Source of the DNA: Syntrophaceae bacterium UBA6252
GTDB taxonomy: Bacteria; Desulfobacterota; Syntrophia; Syntrophales; UBA6807
Direction: 5' to 3'
DNA length: 42,509 nucleotides
NCBI GenBank assembly: GCA_002441265.1
Contig: DJVQ01000008.1
Coordinates: forward strand, 41,322 to 83,830
In this document: positions 15,607 through 23,795 of the stretch, piece by piece
Numbering within the stretch: position 1 is the stretch's first letter
How the letters are laid out: the number at the start of each line of letters is the position of its first letter
Notes under the pieces: generated by a model
What the model saw: the letters and a program-made list of their open reading frames with translations, nothing else
What the model was told of the DNA's origin: nothing
Database searches by the model: none
Position numbers and translations under genes: made by a program

Positions 15607-17214
15607 TCACCTCTTTTTCTTCCGGACCGGGTTCTCCGGCCGGGACGGATCGTCCGGCGCCGCATCGAGATCGAGCTGGAAACGGACGGGGCCGCGGCAG
15701 CCGTCTCCGAACACCTTATGGAGGGCGCATTCCGATTCCGGATGGGACCACGAGGTGGCGATTCCGCCGTGCCCTTTGGGGAATTCCGTCACCTCGACGT
15801 CGATGTACTTCAGCGGCGCCAGGGCGGCCTCCCGGTTGACCAGGTCGTCCTCCGCCGCATAGCACAGAAGCCAGGGTATGTTATTCTCACGGATTCTCTT
15901 GAAATTCAACGTCCTTCCGAACAGTTTCACGGGAAGGGTTCCGTCGGGGGCGACGGGGATCGTGTAGGAGTCGAAACTGAGCTGGGTGATGGCCCGGGGA
16001 AGGTCGTTCCTGTCGTAGACGAGCCAGTGATTGAGGGCCGCCGCGGTTTTCGTGATTTTCGTGTCCCGGTTGTCCGGACGGTCGAACATCATGAGGTCCC
16101 GGTAAAAGGTGAATATGGGGGATTCACGGTCCATGCTTTTCAGCTTGTACACCCAGCTCATGACGGTGCCGTCCACGACCTCGTTCCCGTCCGGCAGCGT
16201 TTTCAGGGCGTAGCCCAGGTCCCGGAACCGCGGAGGGATGTGCTCGAGATACGCGACGAGGGCCTCGCTTTCCGTCCCGTCCATGGGGGCCACGCAGGTG
16301 ATGAGGGCGTCCACCAGGCCGTCCAGTTCCCCCGAAAGGATATTGAGGACGGAGATGAATCCCCCCTGGCAGAAGCCGTTCAGGGTGGCCTGCCGGCCGT
16401 GCCTTTTCACCACCGTTTCGCAGAAATGCCGGGTGTCCCGGGCGTCGTCCTCTCCCGTCATGACCTGGAGGGCGGGCGTGGCGTCCACATCCTTCATGAT
16501 CCGGATGTAGGTGGGGATTCCCCGGTTGGCGAAGGCGTGGGTGTAGCTCTTGCCCTCACCGGGGAGAAAGGCGAGGATGTTCGCCCCGAGAACGTAGGGG
16601 GGGATGATGACGATCGGCTTCCCCTTCTCCCGTGTCTTCACGGAGGGGTCCGTGGGAAACACCCGGTAGAGGAGGAAGCGGTCCGTTTCCGCCGCCAGCT
16701 CGTAGCCGCCGTCGTCGAAATGAAAGCCGAACTCGGGGGCGATGTCCCGGATCGCCCGGGAATAGTTGTACACCAGCTCCTCGAGAATCTTCGCCTTTCT
16801 TTCCGAATAGTCGAGGATGTCCCCGCCTTTCGCGCCGGTCCAGGTGTTCAGCATCGCCGCGAAGGCCCTCTCCCATTCCCTGGCATGGTACCGGTTGGCG
16901 GAACGGAGAGCGCTCTCGAGCCCCTGTTTCGCGATCTGCAGGTTGAACCGGAAAAGCTCGAGATAATCGCGGGCGGTCTCTTCGGGGGCGCATTCGCCGA
17001 GCTTGATTCTTTCCGTGGCCAGAAACGAATTCAGGGCCACCCAGAAAGGGGCCATGAATTCGAAAAAATACCGGTAAAGGCCGTTGAGATGGATCTGGGA
17101 CGCCTTGATCTGTTCCGCCGCGGCGAGAACGGTCCTTTCGTTCAGATCGACCAGCTTCTCCTGGAGCCGCAGAATCGCCTGCATCGGGTCCATGGGGACC
17201 TTTTCCGGACTCAT
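15607..17214 (-). CDS. Large PhaC-like PHA synthase / alpha-beta hydrolase
   Basis: A 535-residue protein. A helical N-terminal region (about 1-185) precedes an alpha/beta-hydrolase fold with Cys282 in the synthase box GFCQGG, Asp456 or Asp457 in YAAEDDLVN and His482 in PKGHGG (His491 is another candidate). The Cys in the box, rather than Ser, indicates a PHA synthase rather than a depolymerase or lipase. It is larger and more diverged than the class III PhaC in the same operon. It ends in a short basic tail (PVRKKKR). The second in-frame Met (17193) has AAAAGG 5 nt upstream and may be the true start. A second synthase with different chain-length preference is a reasonable guess. Confidence 0.82.
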   Translation of the reverse strand: MSPEKVPMDPMQAILRLQEKLVDLNERTVLAAAEQIKASQIHLNGLYRYFFEFMAPFWVALNSFLATERIKLGECAPEETARDYLELFRFNLQIAKQGLESALRSANRYHAREWERAFAAMLNTWTGAKGGDILDYSERKAKILEELVYNYSRAIRDIAPEFGFHFDDGGYELAAETDRFLLYRVFPTDPSVKTREKGKPIVIIPPYVLGANILAFLPGEGKSYTHAFANRGIPTYIRIMKDVDATPALQVMTGEDDARDTRHFCETVVKRHGRQATLNGFCQGGFISVLNILSGELDGLVDALITCVAPMDGTESEALVAYLEHIPPRFRDLGYALKTLPDGNEVVDGTVMSWVYKLKSMDRESPIFTFYRDLMMFDRPDNRDTKITKTAAALNHWLVYDRNDLPRAITQLSFDSYTIPVAPDGTLPVKLFGRTLNFKRIRENNIPWLLCYAAEDDLVNREAALAPLKYIDVEVTEFPKGHGGIATSWSHPESECALHKVFGDGCRGPVRFQLDLDAAPDDPSRPENPVRKKKR

Positions 17215-17230
17215 GGGCGCCCCCGCACGG

Positions 17231-17494
17231 TCACCCCTCTTCGGGGAAAAAGGACTCGACGCGCTTGAAGTTATCGTCCACCGCCTTCTTGAAGGCTTCG
17301 AATCCGCTCCGGTAGATTTTCGACCATTCGGCGAGGGCCTTTCTGCTCTCCGAATCCATCCCCGACGCCTGGTTCAGGTACATGTCGACGATCTTTTCCA
17401 TCTGTTCCTGGATTGTGGACATGGTGGAAAAGGTGTTGTCGAAGGCCGTCTTGTTCATATCGATCATCTGCTTCAACGATTTCTTCATGTCCAT
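17231..17494 (-). CDS. Phasin-like protein 2
   Basis: An 87-residue, entirely helical, charged protein. It is a paralogue of the neighbouring protein at 17528-17803; the two share the pattern QEQ...DMYL-Q...KA--EW---YR-G---FKK-VD--F-RV--FF. Phasins coat PHA granules and control their size and number. The family is recognised here from size, helical character and position as part of the PHA operon, not from a firm domain match. It ends 16 nt before the PhaC-like gene. Confidence 0.7.
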   Translation of the reverse strand: MDMKKSLKQMIDMNKTAFDNTFSTMSTIQEQMEKIVDMYLNQASGMDSESRKALAEWSKIYRSGFEAFKKAVDDNFKRVESFFPEEG

Positions 17495-17527
17495 GGCCTG
17501 TCTCCTTTCCTTGGAATACGCCGCGCC

Positions 17528-17803
17528 CTACTTCTTCTCCTTCGCCTCGGCGGCGAAGAACCGGTCCACCCTGGCGAAACTCTCGTCCACGACCTTCTTG
17601 AAATCCTGGCTGCCCTTCCTGTACGCGTTCACCCATTCCCGGATCGCTTTCTTCCCCTCCTCGGGAAAGCCCGTTGTCTGTTCCAGGTACATGTCCATCA
17701 TCCTCTGGGACTGCTCCTGGAGCATGGACAGGGCCTTGAACGTGTTCTCGAAGGTCGACCGGTAAAAATCGAAGGTCTGCTTCGCAATCTTCTTCGGATC
17801 CAT
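17528..17803 (-). CDS. Phasin-like protein 1, first gene of the PHA operon
   Basis: A 91-residue helical protein (DPKKIAKQTFDFYRSTFEN... to AEAKEKK) paralogous to the next gene. ATG 17803 is chosen because AGGAGGTGA, nearly the full anti-SD complement, lies 8 nt upstream. The in-frame Met 30 nt earlier lies within the leader. As the first gene after a strong promoter with an excellent ribosome site, it should be the most abundant product of the operon. That fits a granule-coat protein, and PhaR-controlled phasins are well known. Confidence 0.75.
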   Translation of the reverse strand: MDPKKIAKQTFDFYRSTFENTFKALSMLQEQSQRMMDMYLEQTTGFPEEGKKAIREWVNAYRKGSQDFKKVVDESFARVDRFFAAEAKEKK

Positions 17804-17841
17804 GGCGTTCACCTCCTGCGGTTCTGGTTGCATGTGCGTCC

Positions 17842-17870
17842 ATTGTATGCAGGGTTTTTTCCGTTGTCAA
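17842..17870 (-). promoter_or_regulatory. Strong sigma-70 promoter of the PHA operon
   Basis: On the minus strand TTGACA (17870-17865, perfect) is followed after exactly 17 nt by TACAAT (17847-17842, 5 of 6). The predicted start near 17835 gives a leader of about 32 nt to ATG 17803. A TGC-rich element (17876-17893) abuts the -35 on the upstream side. Confidence 0.75.
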
Positions 17871-17875
17871 GAAAT

Positions 17876-17893
17876 ATTGCTGCAATGCAACAT
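17876..17893. promoter_or_regulatory. Candidate PhaR operator, copy 1
   Basis: ATTGCTGCAATGCAACAT matches copy 2 (17988-18005) at 15 of 18 positions, in the same orientation and 112 bp apart. It is TGC-rich, as PhaR sites in Paracoccus are reported to be. It adjoins the -35 element of the PHA operon promoter. Confidence 0.55.
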
Positions 17894-17961
17894 CGCAACG
17901 GCCCCCATATCGTTCCACGAAATATCCTGGCAAATGAATGATATTGTTCCCATGTTTCCAC

Positions 17962-17990
17962 TTGTAAATGGCGGCGGAATCGTTTATATT
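17962..17990 (+). promoter_or_regulatory. Sigma-70 promoter of phaR
   Basis: TTGTAA (17962-17967, 4 of 6) and TATATT (17985-17990, 5 of 6) are separated by 17 nt. The predicted start is near 17997, about 64 nt before ATG 18061. Operator copy 2 overlaps the -10 and the start site. Confidence 0.6.
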
Positions 17991-18005
17991 ACTGCAATGA
18001 AGCAT
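17988..18005. promoter_or_regulatory. Candidate PhaR operator, copy 2
   Basis: ATTACTGCAATGAAGCAT differs from copy 1 at three of 18 positions. It overlaps the end of the predicted phaR -10 and the transcription start, the place expected for autorepression. Confidence 0.55.
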
Positions 18006-18060
18006 GGCGGATTCGCAGGAAGTCCGCCGCGATCGGAACGCCGCGAATGGAGAGACCGGA

Positions 18061-18552
18061 ATGTCCAAGGCCATAATCATCAAGAAGTACGGCAACCGCC
18101 GTCTTTACGACACGGGGGAAAACGCATACGTGACCCTCTCCCGGGTGGCCGACAGGATCAAGGAGGGGCAGCGGGTCGAGGTGATCGACGCCCGGACGGG
18201 CGAAGACGTCACCGCCTGCACCCTCACCCAGATCCTCGTCGACGAGGCGAGAAAGAACAACGTCCTTCTCCCGGTCCCCCTCCTGCACCTGTGCATCCAG
18301 TTCGGAGACACCCTGCTCCACGAATTCTTCCAGAAATACCTCCAGCAGGCCATCCGGGGCTACATCACCCACAAATCCCTCATGGACGAGCAATTCGGCA
18401 AGTGGCTCGAACTCGGGAACGAACTGACCTCCCGGTCGGCGAACGGGGCGAACCCCTTCGGGATCTACCCTCCCTTCATGGACATGCTCAAGGACATGAC
18501 CTTCACCGGACCGCCGGAAAAGAAAAAGGGGAAAAACACGGACAGGGGCTGA
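18061..18552 (+). CDS. phaR: PHA synthesis repressor PhaR
   Basis: A 163-residue regulator with the PHB/PHA-accumulation DNA-binding domain at its start: IIKKYGNRRLYDT, YVTLSRVADRIKEGQ, VEVIDARTGEDVTACTLTQIL. The rest matches the PHB_acc regulator region. PhaR binds both operator DNA and nascent PHA; polymer removes it from the DNA and so releases phasin synthesis. Start ATG 18061 (GGAGAG upstream) is preferred over an in-frame ATG at 18004 that lies within the predicted leader. It is divergent from the PHA operon and 19 nt from the convergent sbcC stop. Confidence 0.93.
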   Translation: MSKAIIIKKYGNRRLYDTGENAYVTLSRVADRIKEGQRVEVIDARTGEDVTACTLTQILVDEARKNNVLLPVPLLHLCIQFGDTLLHEFFQKYLQQAIRGYITHKSLMDEQFGKWLELGNELTSRSANGANPFGIYPPFMDMLKDMTFTGPPEKKKGKNTDRG

Positions 18553-18571
18553 AAGGCGGCGCCGGGTCTTT

Positions 18572-21500
18572 TCACGAAGACGCAAGGGGACCGGAGACCC
18601 CGGGTCCGGACAGGGTGCTGCGGCCCCCCGTTCCCGGTGTGACCCGGATCCGGGTGGCGATGCGTTCCCGAAGCTCCGGGACATGGGAGATGACCCCGAT
18701 CAGCTTGCCGTCCTGGCGCAGGTCCGCCAGGGTCTGGAGGGCCGTTTCGAGGGCGTCCCCGTCGAGGGTCCCGAATCCCTCGTCGAGAAAGAGCGAGTCG
18801 ACCCGCACGTTCCGGCCGGCCATCCGGGAAAGGCCGAGCGCCAGGGCCAGGCTCACGATGAAGCTCTCCCCCCCGGAGAGGTTCTTGGTGGAACGGGATT
18901 CGCCGGCCTGGTAATTGTCGATGACGTTCAACTCCAGCGGCCGGGAGGGGTCCCGGACGAGCAGGTAGCGGTCCGTCATCTTCCGCAACTGGCGGTTGGC
19001 GTGGGCGATCATCCGCTCGAAAGTGAGCCCCTGGGCGAAGTTGCGGAATTTCTTCCCGTCCGCCGAACCGATGAGGCGGTGGAGGTCCTCCCACCGGGCG
19101 CACTCCTTCTTCCGGGCCTCCAGTTCGGAAAGCCGCTCCCGCTGCCGTTCCCGCATCCTCTCGTTCTCTCCGAGGCGCTGCCGGATGCCACCGATGTCGA
19201 GCCGGGCCTGCTTCAGCTCCGACAGGCAGGCGGCCAGTTCCTCCTGCAACGCTTCCGGACTGCGGTCCGTCAGGCGCTTTTCCCGCTCCGCGGCGAGCGC
19301 CTCCGACCGGGCCCGACGGAGGGCCTGAAGATCCCTTTTTTCCCCCGCCAGGGACCGCTCCCGTTCCTCCAGGGCGCTGCGCTCCCCTTCCCCGAGGCGG
19401 GAAGCGAGAAAATCGCCCTCGTCTCCGAACCCCGCCGACCGGACCCGTTCCAGGAACCCGCCTTCCGCCCCGGCGAGCGTCCCCGCCCGGTCCGCCGTCT
19501 TCCGCTCCAGAGAGGCGATTCCTTCCTTCAGGAGGCCGATTTCCTTTTCGATCCGCCCCAGGTTCTCCCGGACCCCGGCAAGGACCGACTCGGCCCGGTC
19601 CGCCTCCCCGGCCAGCCGTTTTTCCTCGTCGTCGGGGTTCCTCTCCCCGAAGAGTTCCCGGCGCTCCATCGCAAGGGCGTCGCAGGCGGCCTTCAGGCCG
19701 TCCCGTTCCTCCCCTGCCTTCGCGAGGTCCCCTTCGAAGGCCGCAAGGCGCTCTTGATCCTTCTCGATGCGGACACGCGACTCCGCGATGCTTCTTTCCA
19801 GTGTCTCCTTTTCCTTCTCCGACGCCTCCCAGGCGGCCTTCCGCCCCCCCAGGTCCGCCAGCCAGGCATCGAAGCCGTCCGGCGGGACGGCGGCGGCCCC
19901 GAAGGGTCCCCCGTCCCGGAGGACAACGGCCCGTGCCGTTTCCGTCTCCCCCACAGCGGCGGCGGACGCTTCGGCGAGACGGCCGCGTTCGGACAGCGCC
20001 GTTTCCAGCCGGTGGGCGGCCTCCCGGAGGGCTCCGCCCGTCCGGTCGAACCCTTCCCTGGCGGACTCCAGGGTCTTCCGCGCCTCCTTCTCCCTCCCCC
20101 TTTTCTCGTCGAGAAGGGCGACGACCGCCGCCGTCTCCCCAATGCGCCCGCGAACGACGGCAAGTTCCTCGCCGGCACGCCGGGCCCGGTCCCCCGGCGC
20201 GGCGGAAACACCCGTCTCCGGCAGAAGGGCGTCCCATTGACGCTCCTCCCTGTCGAGGGCCTTCCTCTTTTCCGCCTTCTGTTTTTCCAACTGCCCGATT
20301 TCAGCGGCCGCCGCGGCCTCCCGGGCCTCCAGTTTCCCCAGGCCAGCCGAGACCTCCCGCAGTTCTCCCCTCGCCCGTTCCAGCGCCTCCCGGGCGGTGT
20401 CCGGGACCGGCACGTTCCCCCTGGCGAAGGGGTGGTCGGTGGACCCGCACAGCGGGCAGGCCACGCCGTCCTCCAGGCGCTTCCGCTCCTTCTCGAGGTC
20501 GCGGATCCGGCCGAGGAGGGCCGCCTCCCGCTCCAGTGCCGCCGCGTCCTTCTCCAGGAGCGCTTTTTCCCGGGATGCGTCCTCGATCTCTCCCTGGAGC
20601 CCCCCCCGGGCCAATCTCAGCAATTCCAGGTCCCCGTCGAGTTTCGAAAGGATGCCCGACGCCTCGTCGATCCGTGCCAGTATGTCCCCCGCCCGGACCA
20701 GGACGCGCTCCCTGTTCCTCAGGGTATCCAGATCCAGGCGCCACGCGCGCTCCTCCCTTTCCCCCAGGAGGGCTGCCATGTCTTCTTCGAGGGATGAAAG
20801 CCCTTTCCGGGCCTCCTCGAAGGCCCGGCGGGCGTTCTCATGGTCCGATTCCGCTTTCCGCCGGGCCTCCAGGGCGAACGTGCTTTCCGCCTCCGCCGCG
20901 GCGAGGGCTTCCCGCGCCGCTTTCGCCTTCGTCCCGCATTCGCGAAGGGATTCGACACCCCGCTCGATAACGGGAAGGCGTGCCGGCAGCCCGGCGTCGA
21001 CGCCGTGTTCTTCCCGGTATTTCCGGATCGCCGTCAGGGCGCTTTGGAGGCTTTTCCGTTCCTCCTCGCCCCGTTCGATCCCGCCGCGGCAGGTTTCCGC
21101 CTGCCGCTCCAGATTCCCCGCCTCCCGGTCCTTCCCTTCCCGCTGGAGGATCCGCTCGCCCAGACGGACGTCCAGATCCCGGACCCGCCGGATGACCTCC
21201 CCTTCCGAGGTCCGCCGCTCCCGGGCCCCGGCGAGCAGGATTTCGGCGTCCCACACGGCGGCAAGGGCCTTCCCCCGGGCTTCCTCCCTTCCCGGAAGGG
21301 CCGCGGCGGCGCCGTCCCGTTCCCTCAGGTCCCTTTCCTGTTCCGCCCTCAGGGCGGCCAGCTCCCGGTAATCCCCCTCGAGACCGGCGGCCCGGCGCGC
21401 CCTGTCCAGCCGCTTCCCGTCCTCCTCGAAGGCCCGCTCCCGGATCTCCAGGGCCGCCGTCTTTCCGTCAAGCTCCCCGATTTCCCGCTCCAGCCCGGCC

Positions 21501-22255
21501 AGGGTCTCGATCCATCGAAGGGCCCCGCGGAGGACCTCCTCTCTCCCGGCCCGCTCCGCCTCGACGGTCTCTTTCTCTTTCAGGCTTTCCAGGAGCGCCC
21601 GCTCCTCCCCGCCGTCCAGGACCCGGATTCCCCGAAGCTCCGCCTCGAGGGCGGCGAGCGCCGCCTGCTCCCCGCCGAGGCGTTCGTGCACCTTCTCCGA
21701 AATGCGGCTGTAGATTTCCGTGCCCGTGATCTGCTCCAGGATGGGGGCCCGCTCGCCGGGAGGGGCCTGGAGAAAGGCCGCGAACTCCCCCTGGGCAAGG
21801 AGCATGGACCGGGTGAACCGCTCGAAGTCCATGCCCGTCGTTTTTTCGATGAAGGCGCCCACATCGGTGATCCGCGACTCGAGGACGGTCCCCGTTTCTG
21901 CGTCGGCGATCTCGTGCCGTGCCTGCTGCAGTTCCCCGCCGGGATGTTTCCTTGCGCGGCGCTGGCTCCAGTGGCACCGGTAGCGGCCCGCCCGGGTCTC
22001 GAAGGTGACCTCGGAAAAACATTCCCCCGTCTGGCGCGACATGATCTCGTTGGTGCTCTTCGTCAGTTTCTCCAGGCGGGGGGTCCTTCCGTACAGGCCG
22101 AGACAGACGGCGTCCAGGACCGTCGTCTTTCCCGACCCCGTCGGCCCGGTGATTGCGAAGATGCCGTCGGACCCGTACTCGGGGCCGGTGAAATCGATCC
22201 GCCACTCGCCGGCGAGGGAATTCAGGTTGAGGAATCTCACGGAAAGGATCCTCAC
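18572..22255 (-). CDS. sbcC: Exonuclease SbcC, Rad50-like ATPase subunit
   Basis: A 1227-residue SMC-like protein. The N-terminal ATPase half has Walker A GPTGSGKT near residue 38. Two long charged coiled coils flank the zinc-hook CPLCG (encoded near 20455). The C-terminal half has the ABC signature NLSGGESFIVSLALALGLS and Walker B DSLFLDEGFGTLD. With SbcD it forms the Mre11-Rad50-type nuclease that cleaves hairpins and processes protein-blocked DNA ends. Start GTG 22255 overlaps the sbcD stop (GTGA) and has GGAGGG 6 nt upstream. The open frame continues upstream only as a shadow of sbcD. Confidence 0.95.
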   Translation of the reverse strand: MRILSVRFLNLNSLAGEWRIDFTGPEYGSDGIFAITGPTGSGKTTVLDAVCLGLYGRTPRLEKLTKSTNEIMSRQTGECFSEVTFETRAGRYRCHWSQRRARKHPGGELQQARHEIADAETGTVLESRITDVGAFIEKTTGMDFERFTRSMLLAQGEFAAFLQAPPGERAPILEQITGTEIYSRISEKVHERLGGEQAALAALEAELRGIRVLDGGEERALLESLKEKETVEAERAGREEVLRGALRWIETLAGLEREIGELDGKTAALEIRERAFEEDGKRLDRARRAAGLEGDYRELAALRAEQERDLRERDGAAAALPGREEARGKALAAVWDAEILLAGARERRTSEGEVIRRVRDLDVRLGERILQREGKDREAGNLERQAETCRGGIERGEEERKSLQSALTAIRKYREEHGVDAGLPARLPVIERGVESLRECGTKAKAAREALAAAEAESTFALEARRKAESDHENARRAFEEARKGLSSLEEDMAALLGEREERAWRLDLDTLRNRERVLVRAGDILARIDEASGILSKLDGDLELLRLARGGLQGEIEDASREKALLEKDAAALEREAALLGRIRDLEKERKRLEDGVACPLCGSTDHPFARGNVPVPDTAREALERARGELREVSAGLGKLEAREAAAAAEIGQLEKQKAEKRKALDREERQWDALLPETGVSAAPGDRARRAGEELAVVRGRIGETAAVVALLDEKRGREKEARKTLESAREGFDRTGGALREAAHRLETALSERGRLAEASAAAVGETETARAVVLRDGGPFGAAAVPPDGFDAWLADLGGRKAAWEASEKEKETLERSIAESRVRIEKDQERLAAFEGDLAKAGEERDGLKAACDALAMERRELFGERNPDDEEKRLAGEADRAESVLAGVRENLGRIEKEIGLLKEGIASLERKTADRAGTLAGAEGGFLERVRSAGFGDEGDFLASRLGEGERSALEERERSLAGEKRDLQALRRARSEALAAEREKRLTDRSPEALQEELAACLSELKQARLDIGGIRQRLGENERMRERQRERLSELEARKKECARWEDLHRLIGSADGKKFRNFAQGLTFERMIAHANRQLRKMTDRYLLVRDPSRPLELNVIDNYQAGESRSTKNLSGGESFIVSLALALGLSRMAGRNVRVDSLFLDEGFGTLDGDALETALQTLADLRQDGKLIGVISHVPELRERIATRIRVTPGTGGRSTLSGPGVSGPLASS

Positions 22256-23499
22256 GGCCCGCCCTCCCGCTCCGCCAGGGGGTCCGCCTCGAACAGGGCC
22301 GTGACGATTTCCCCGTATGCCTCCAGAAGGGCCGGGCGCCGCTCCTCCGGAACCTCGTGGGCATCGAGGCAGCGCCGGAACACCTCCGTCACCTCCAGGT
22401 CGTCCAGGGTCTCGCCCTCGGCGGACGCGCCCAGGGCCCGCTCCATCACCCGGTTGTTCCGGACCCGGAGGATTTCGATCCCGCTTCCCGCGACGGCCTC
22501 GTCCAGGCGTCTCGTCAGATCGCCGGCGACCTCGTCCCCCTCGTAGACGATCTCCAGCCAGGCCCGGCTTCCCTCGGATCGAAGCGCGGCGATATCCCGG
22601 GCGATGTCCGGCCAGTCCCCCGCAAGGACCTTCAGCTCCTGGAACCGGGGCACGGGGATCCTGCGGACCGCCGGGGCGCCCCCGGCGAACTCCGCGAGGA
22701 CGACGCTCTTTTCCTGCGCCGCCTCCCCGAACCCGATGGGCAGGGGGGAGCCGGAATAACGGACCACGTCGGAGCCTCCCACGCTCTGGGGAACGTGGAG
22801 ATGGCCCAGGGCGAGGTAGTCGATCCACTCGGGAAACACGTCGGCCCCCACCTGCAGGAGCGTGCCGATGTACAGGTCGCGCACCCCGTCGCCCTCGACG
22901 GTCCGGCCGCCGGCGGCGAAGAGATGGCCCATGGCGGCGATGGGAACGGCCTTTCCGAGGAGGGAACGCACCCGCCGGGCCTCCTCGTACACGAGGTGGT
23001 AATGGGCGCGGATCCCCTCGACGATCTTCCGCTCCTTGTCGGCGACCGTTTCCCCGGCCTCGGCGGTGCGGATGTCCCGGTCCCGGAGATAGGGAACGGC
23101 GCAGACGATGAGAAAGGGATCCCCGTCCGGCGCCGACAGCACGACGACCTCGTCCGCCGGCGGGCCGGAGGCCGTCCCCACCACGTGGATGTTCAGAAAT
23201 TTCAGGATTTCCTTCGGGGCGTTCAGGAAGGAAGGCGAATCGTGGTTCCCCGCCGTGACCACCACGTGGCGGTTCGGGGCGGCCGCCGCGCGGCACAGGA
23301 ACCGGTAGTACAGCTCCTGGGCGCGGGTGCCCGGGGCGGCGTTGTCGAACACGTCCCCCGCGACGAGAAGGACGTCGACGCGTTCCCTTTCCATCAGGTC
23401 CGCCAGCCAGTCGAGGAAGGCCTCGGACTCGCCGTACCGCTTCCGGCCGTAAAGGGTGCGGCCCAGGTGCCAGTCGGAGGTGTGGAGCAGTTTCGTCAT
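22252..23499 (-). CDS. sbcD: Exonuclease SbcD, Mre11-like nuclease subunit
   Basis: A 415-residue calcineurin-like phosphoesterase. The metal-binding motifs are in order: D-x-H in TSDWHLGR (Asp9, His11), GDVFDN (Asp49), GNHDS (Asn85, His86) and GHLHVP. The C-terminal part is the capping/SbcC-binding region. It supplies the double-strand exonuclease and single-strand endonuclease activity of the SbcCD complex. ATG 23499 puts the first beta strand (KLLHTSDWH) at the usual place; a longer in-frame start at 23565 adds 22 residues without family similarity. The sbcC gene follows with a GTGA overlap. Confidence 0.95.
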   Translation of the reverse strand: MTKLLHTSDWHLGRTLYGRKRYGESEAFLDWLADLMERERVDVLLVAGDVFDNAAPGTRAQELYYRFLCRAAAAPNRHVVVTAGNHDSPSFLNAPKEILKFLNIHVVGTASGPPADEVVVLSAPDGDPFLIVCAVPYLRDRDIRTAEAGETVADKERKIVEGIRAHYHLVYEEARRVRSLLGKAVPIAAMGHLFAAGGRTVEGDGVRDLYIGTLLQVGADVFPEWIDYLALGHLHVPQSVGGSDVVRYSGSPLPIGFGEAAQEKSVVLAEFAGGAPAVRRIPVPRFQELKVLAGDWPDIARDIAALRSEGSRAWLEIVYEGDEVAGDLTRRLDEAVAGSGIEILRVRNNRVMERALGASAEGETLDDLEVTEVFRRCLDAHEVPEERRPALLEAYGEIVTALFEADPLAEREGGP

Positions 23500-23568
23500 C
23501 GGGTTTTCCGTCCGGGTGTCTGCGGGGTCCCTGCGGGCAGGGAGGGAAAGCGTCTTGAACCGCAACCC

Positions 23569-23597
23569 ACGATATCCGAGATCCCCTCCGCTTTCAA
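23569..23597 (-). promoter_or_regulatory. Predicted sigma-70 promoter of sbcDC
   Basis: On the minus strand TTGAAA (23597-23592, 5 of 6) and TATCGT (23574-23569, 4 of 6) are separated by 17 nt. The start would be near 23562, about 60 nt before ATG 23499. A small perfect palindrome, TCCCTGCGGGCAGGGA (23528-23543), lies in the leader. Confidence 0.45.
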
Positions 23598-23699
23598 GGG
23601 AATTGTGGGGACCCGCCCCTCCGGGACGGGCGGTTCCGTTCGAAAGGGAGGGGGTATCGACAGGGGAAGCGCGGCCGTTTTTTGAAAAAATTCTCGGGC

Positions 23700-23728
23700 T
23701 TGATTCCTTCGCTCGAATATCCTATAGA
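23700..23728 (+). promoter_or_regulatory. Predicted sigma-70 promoter of the sigma-54 activator gene
   Basis: TTGATT (23700-23705) and TATAGA (23723-23728), each 4 of 6, are separated by exactly 17 nt in an AT-richer patch. The start would be near 23735, about 60 nt before the TTG start codon. Confidence 0.5.
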
Positions 23729-23795
23729 AAGCGTTCCATATCATGAGCAGGATCGCGCCACTCGAAACGGGGGGCGCGGAAGGTAGTCTTTCGCA

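Noticed and set aside
18683..20797. Long plus-strand open frame opposite sbcC
   Set aside because: Low-complexity Pro/Gly/Arg/Leu-rich translation without domains; it is a GC-codon artefact of the coiled-coil gene.
22256..23296. Upstream continuation of the sbcC reading frame across sbcD
   Set aside because: The SbcC fold begins at GTG 22255 with its own ribosome site, and the upstream part is the +1-frame shadow of the sbcD coding sequence.
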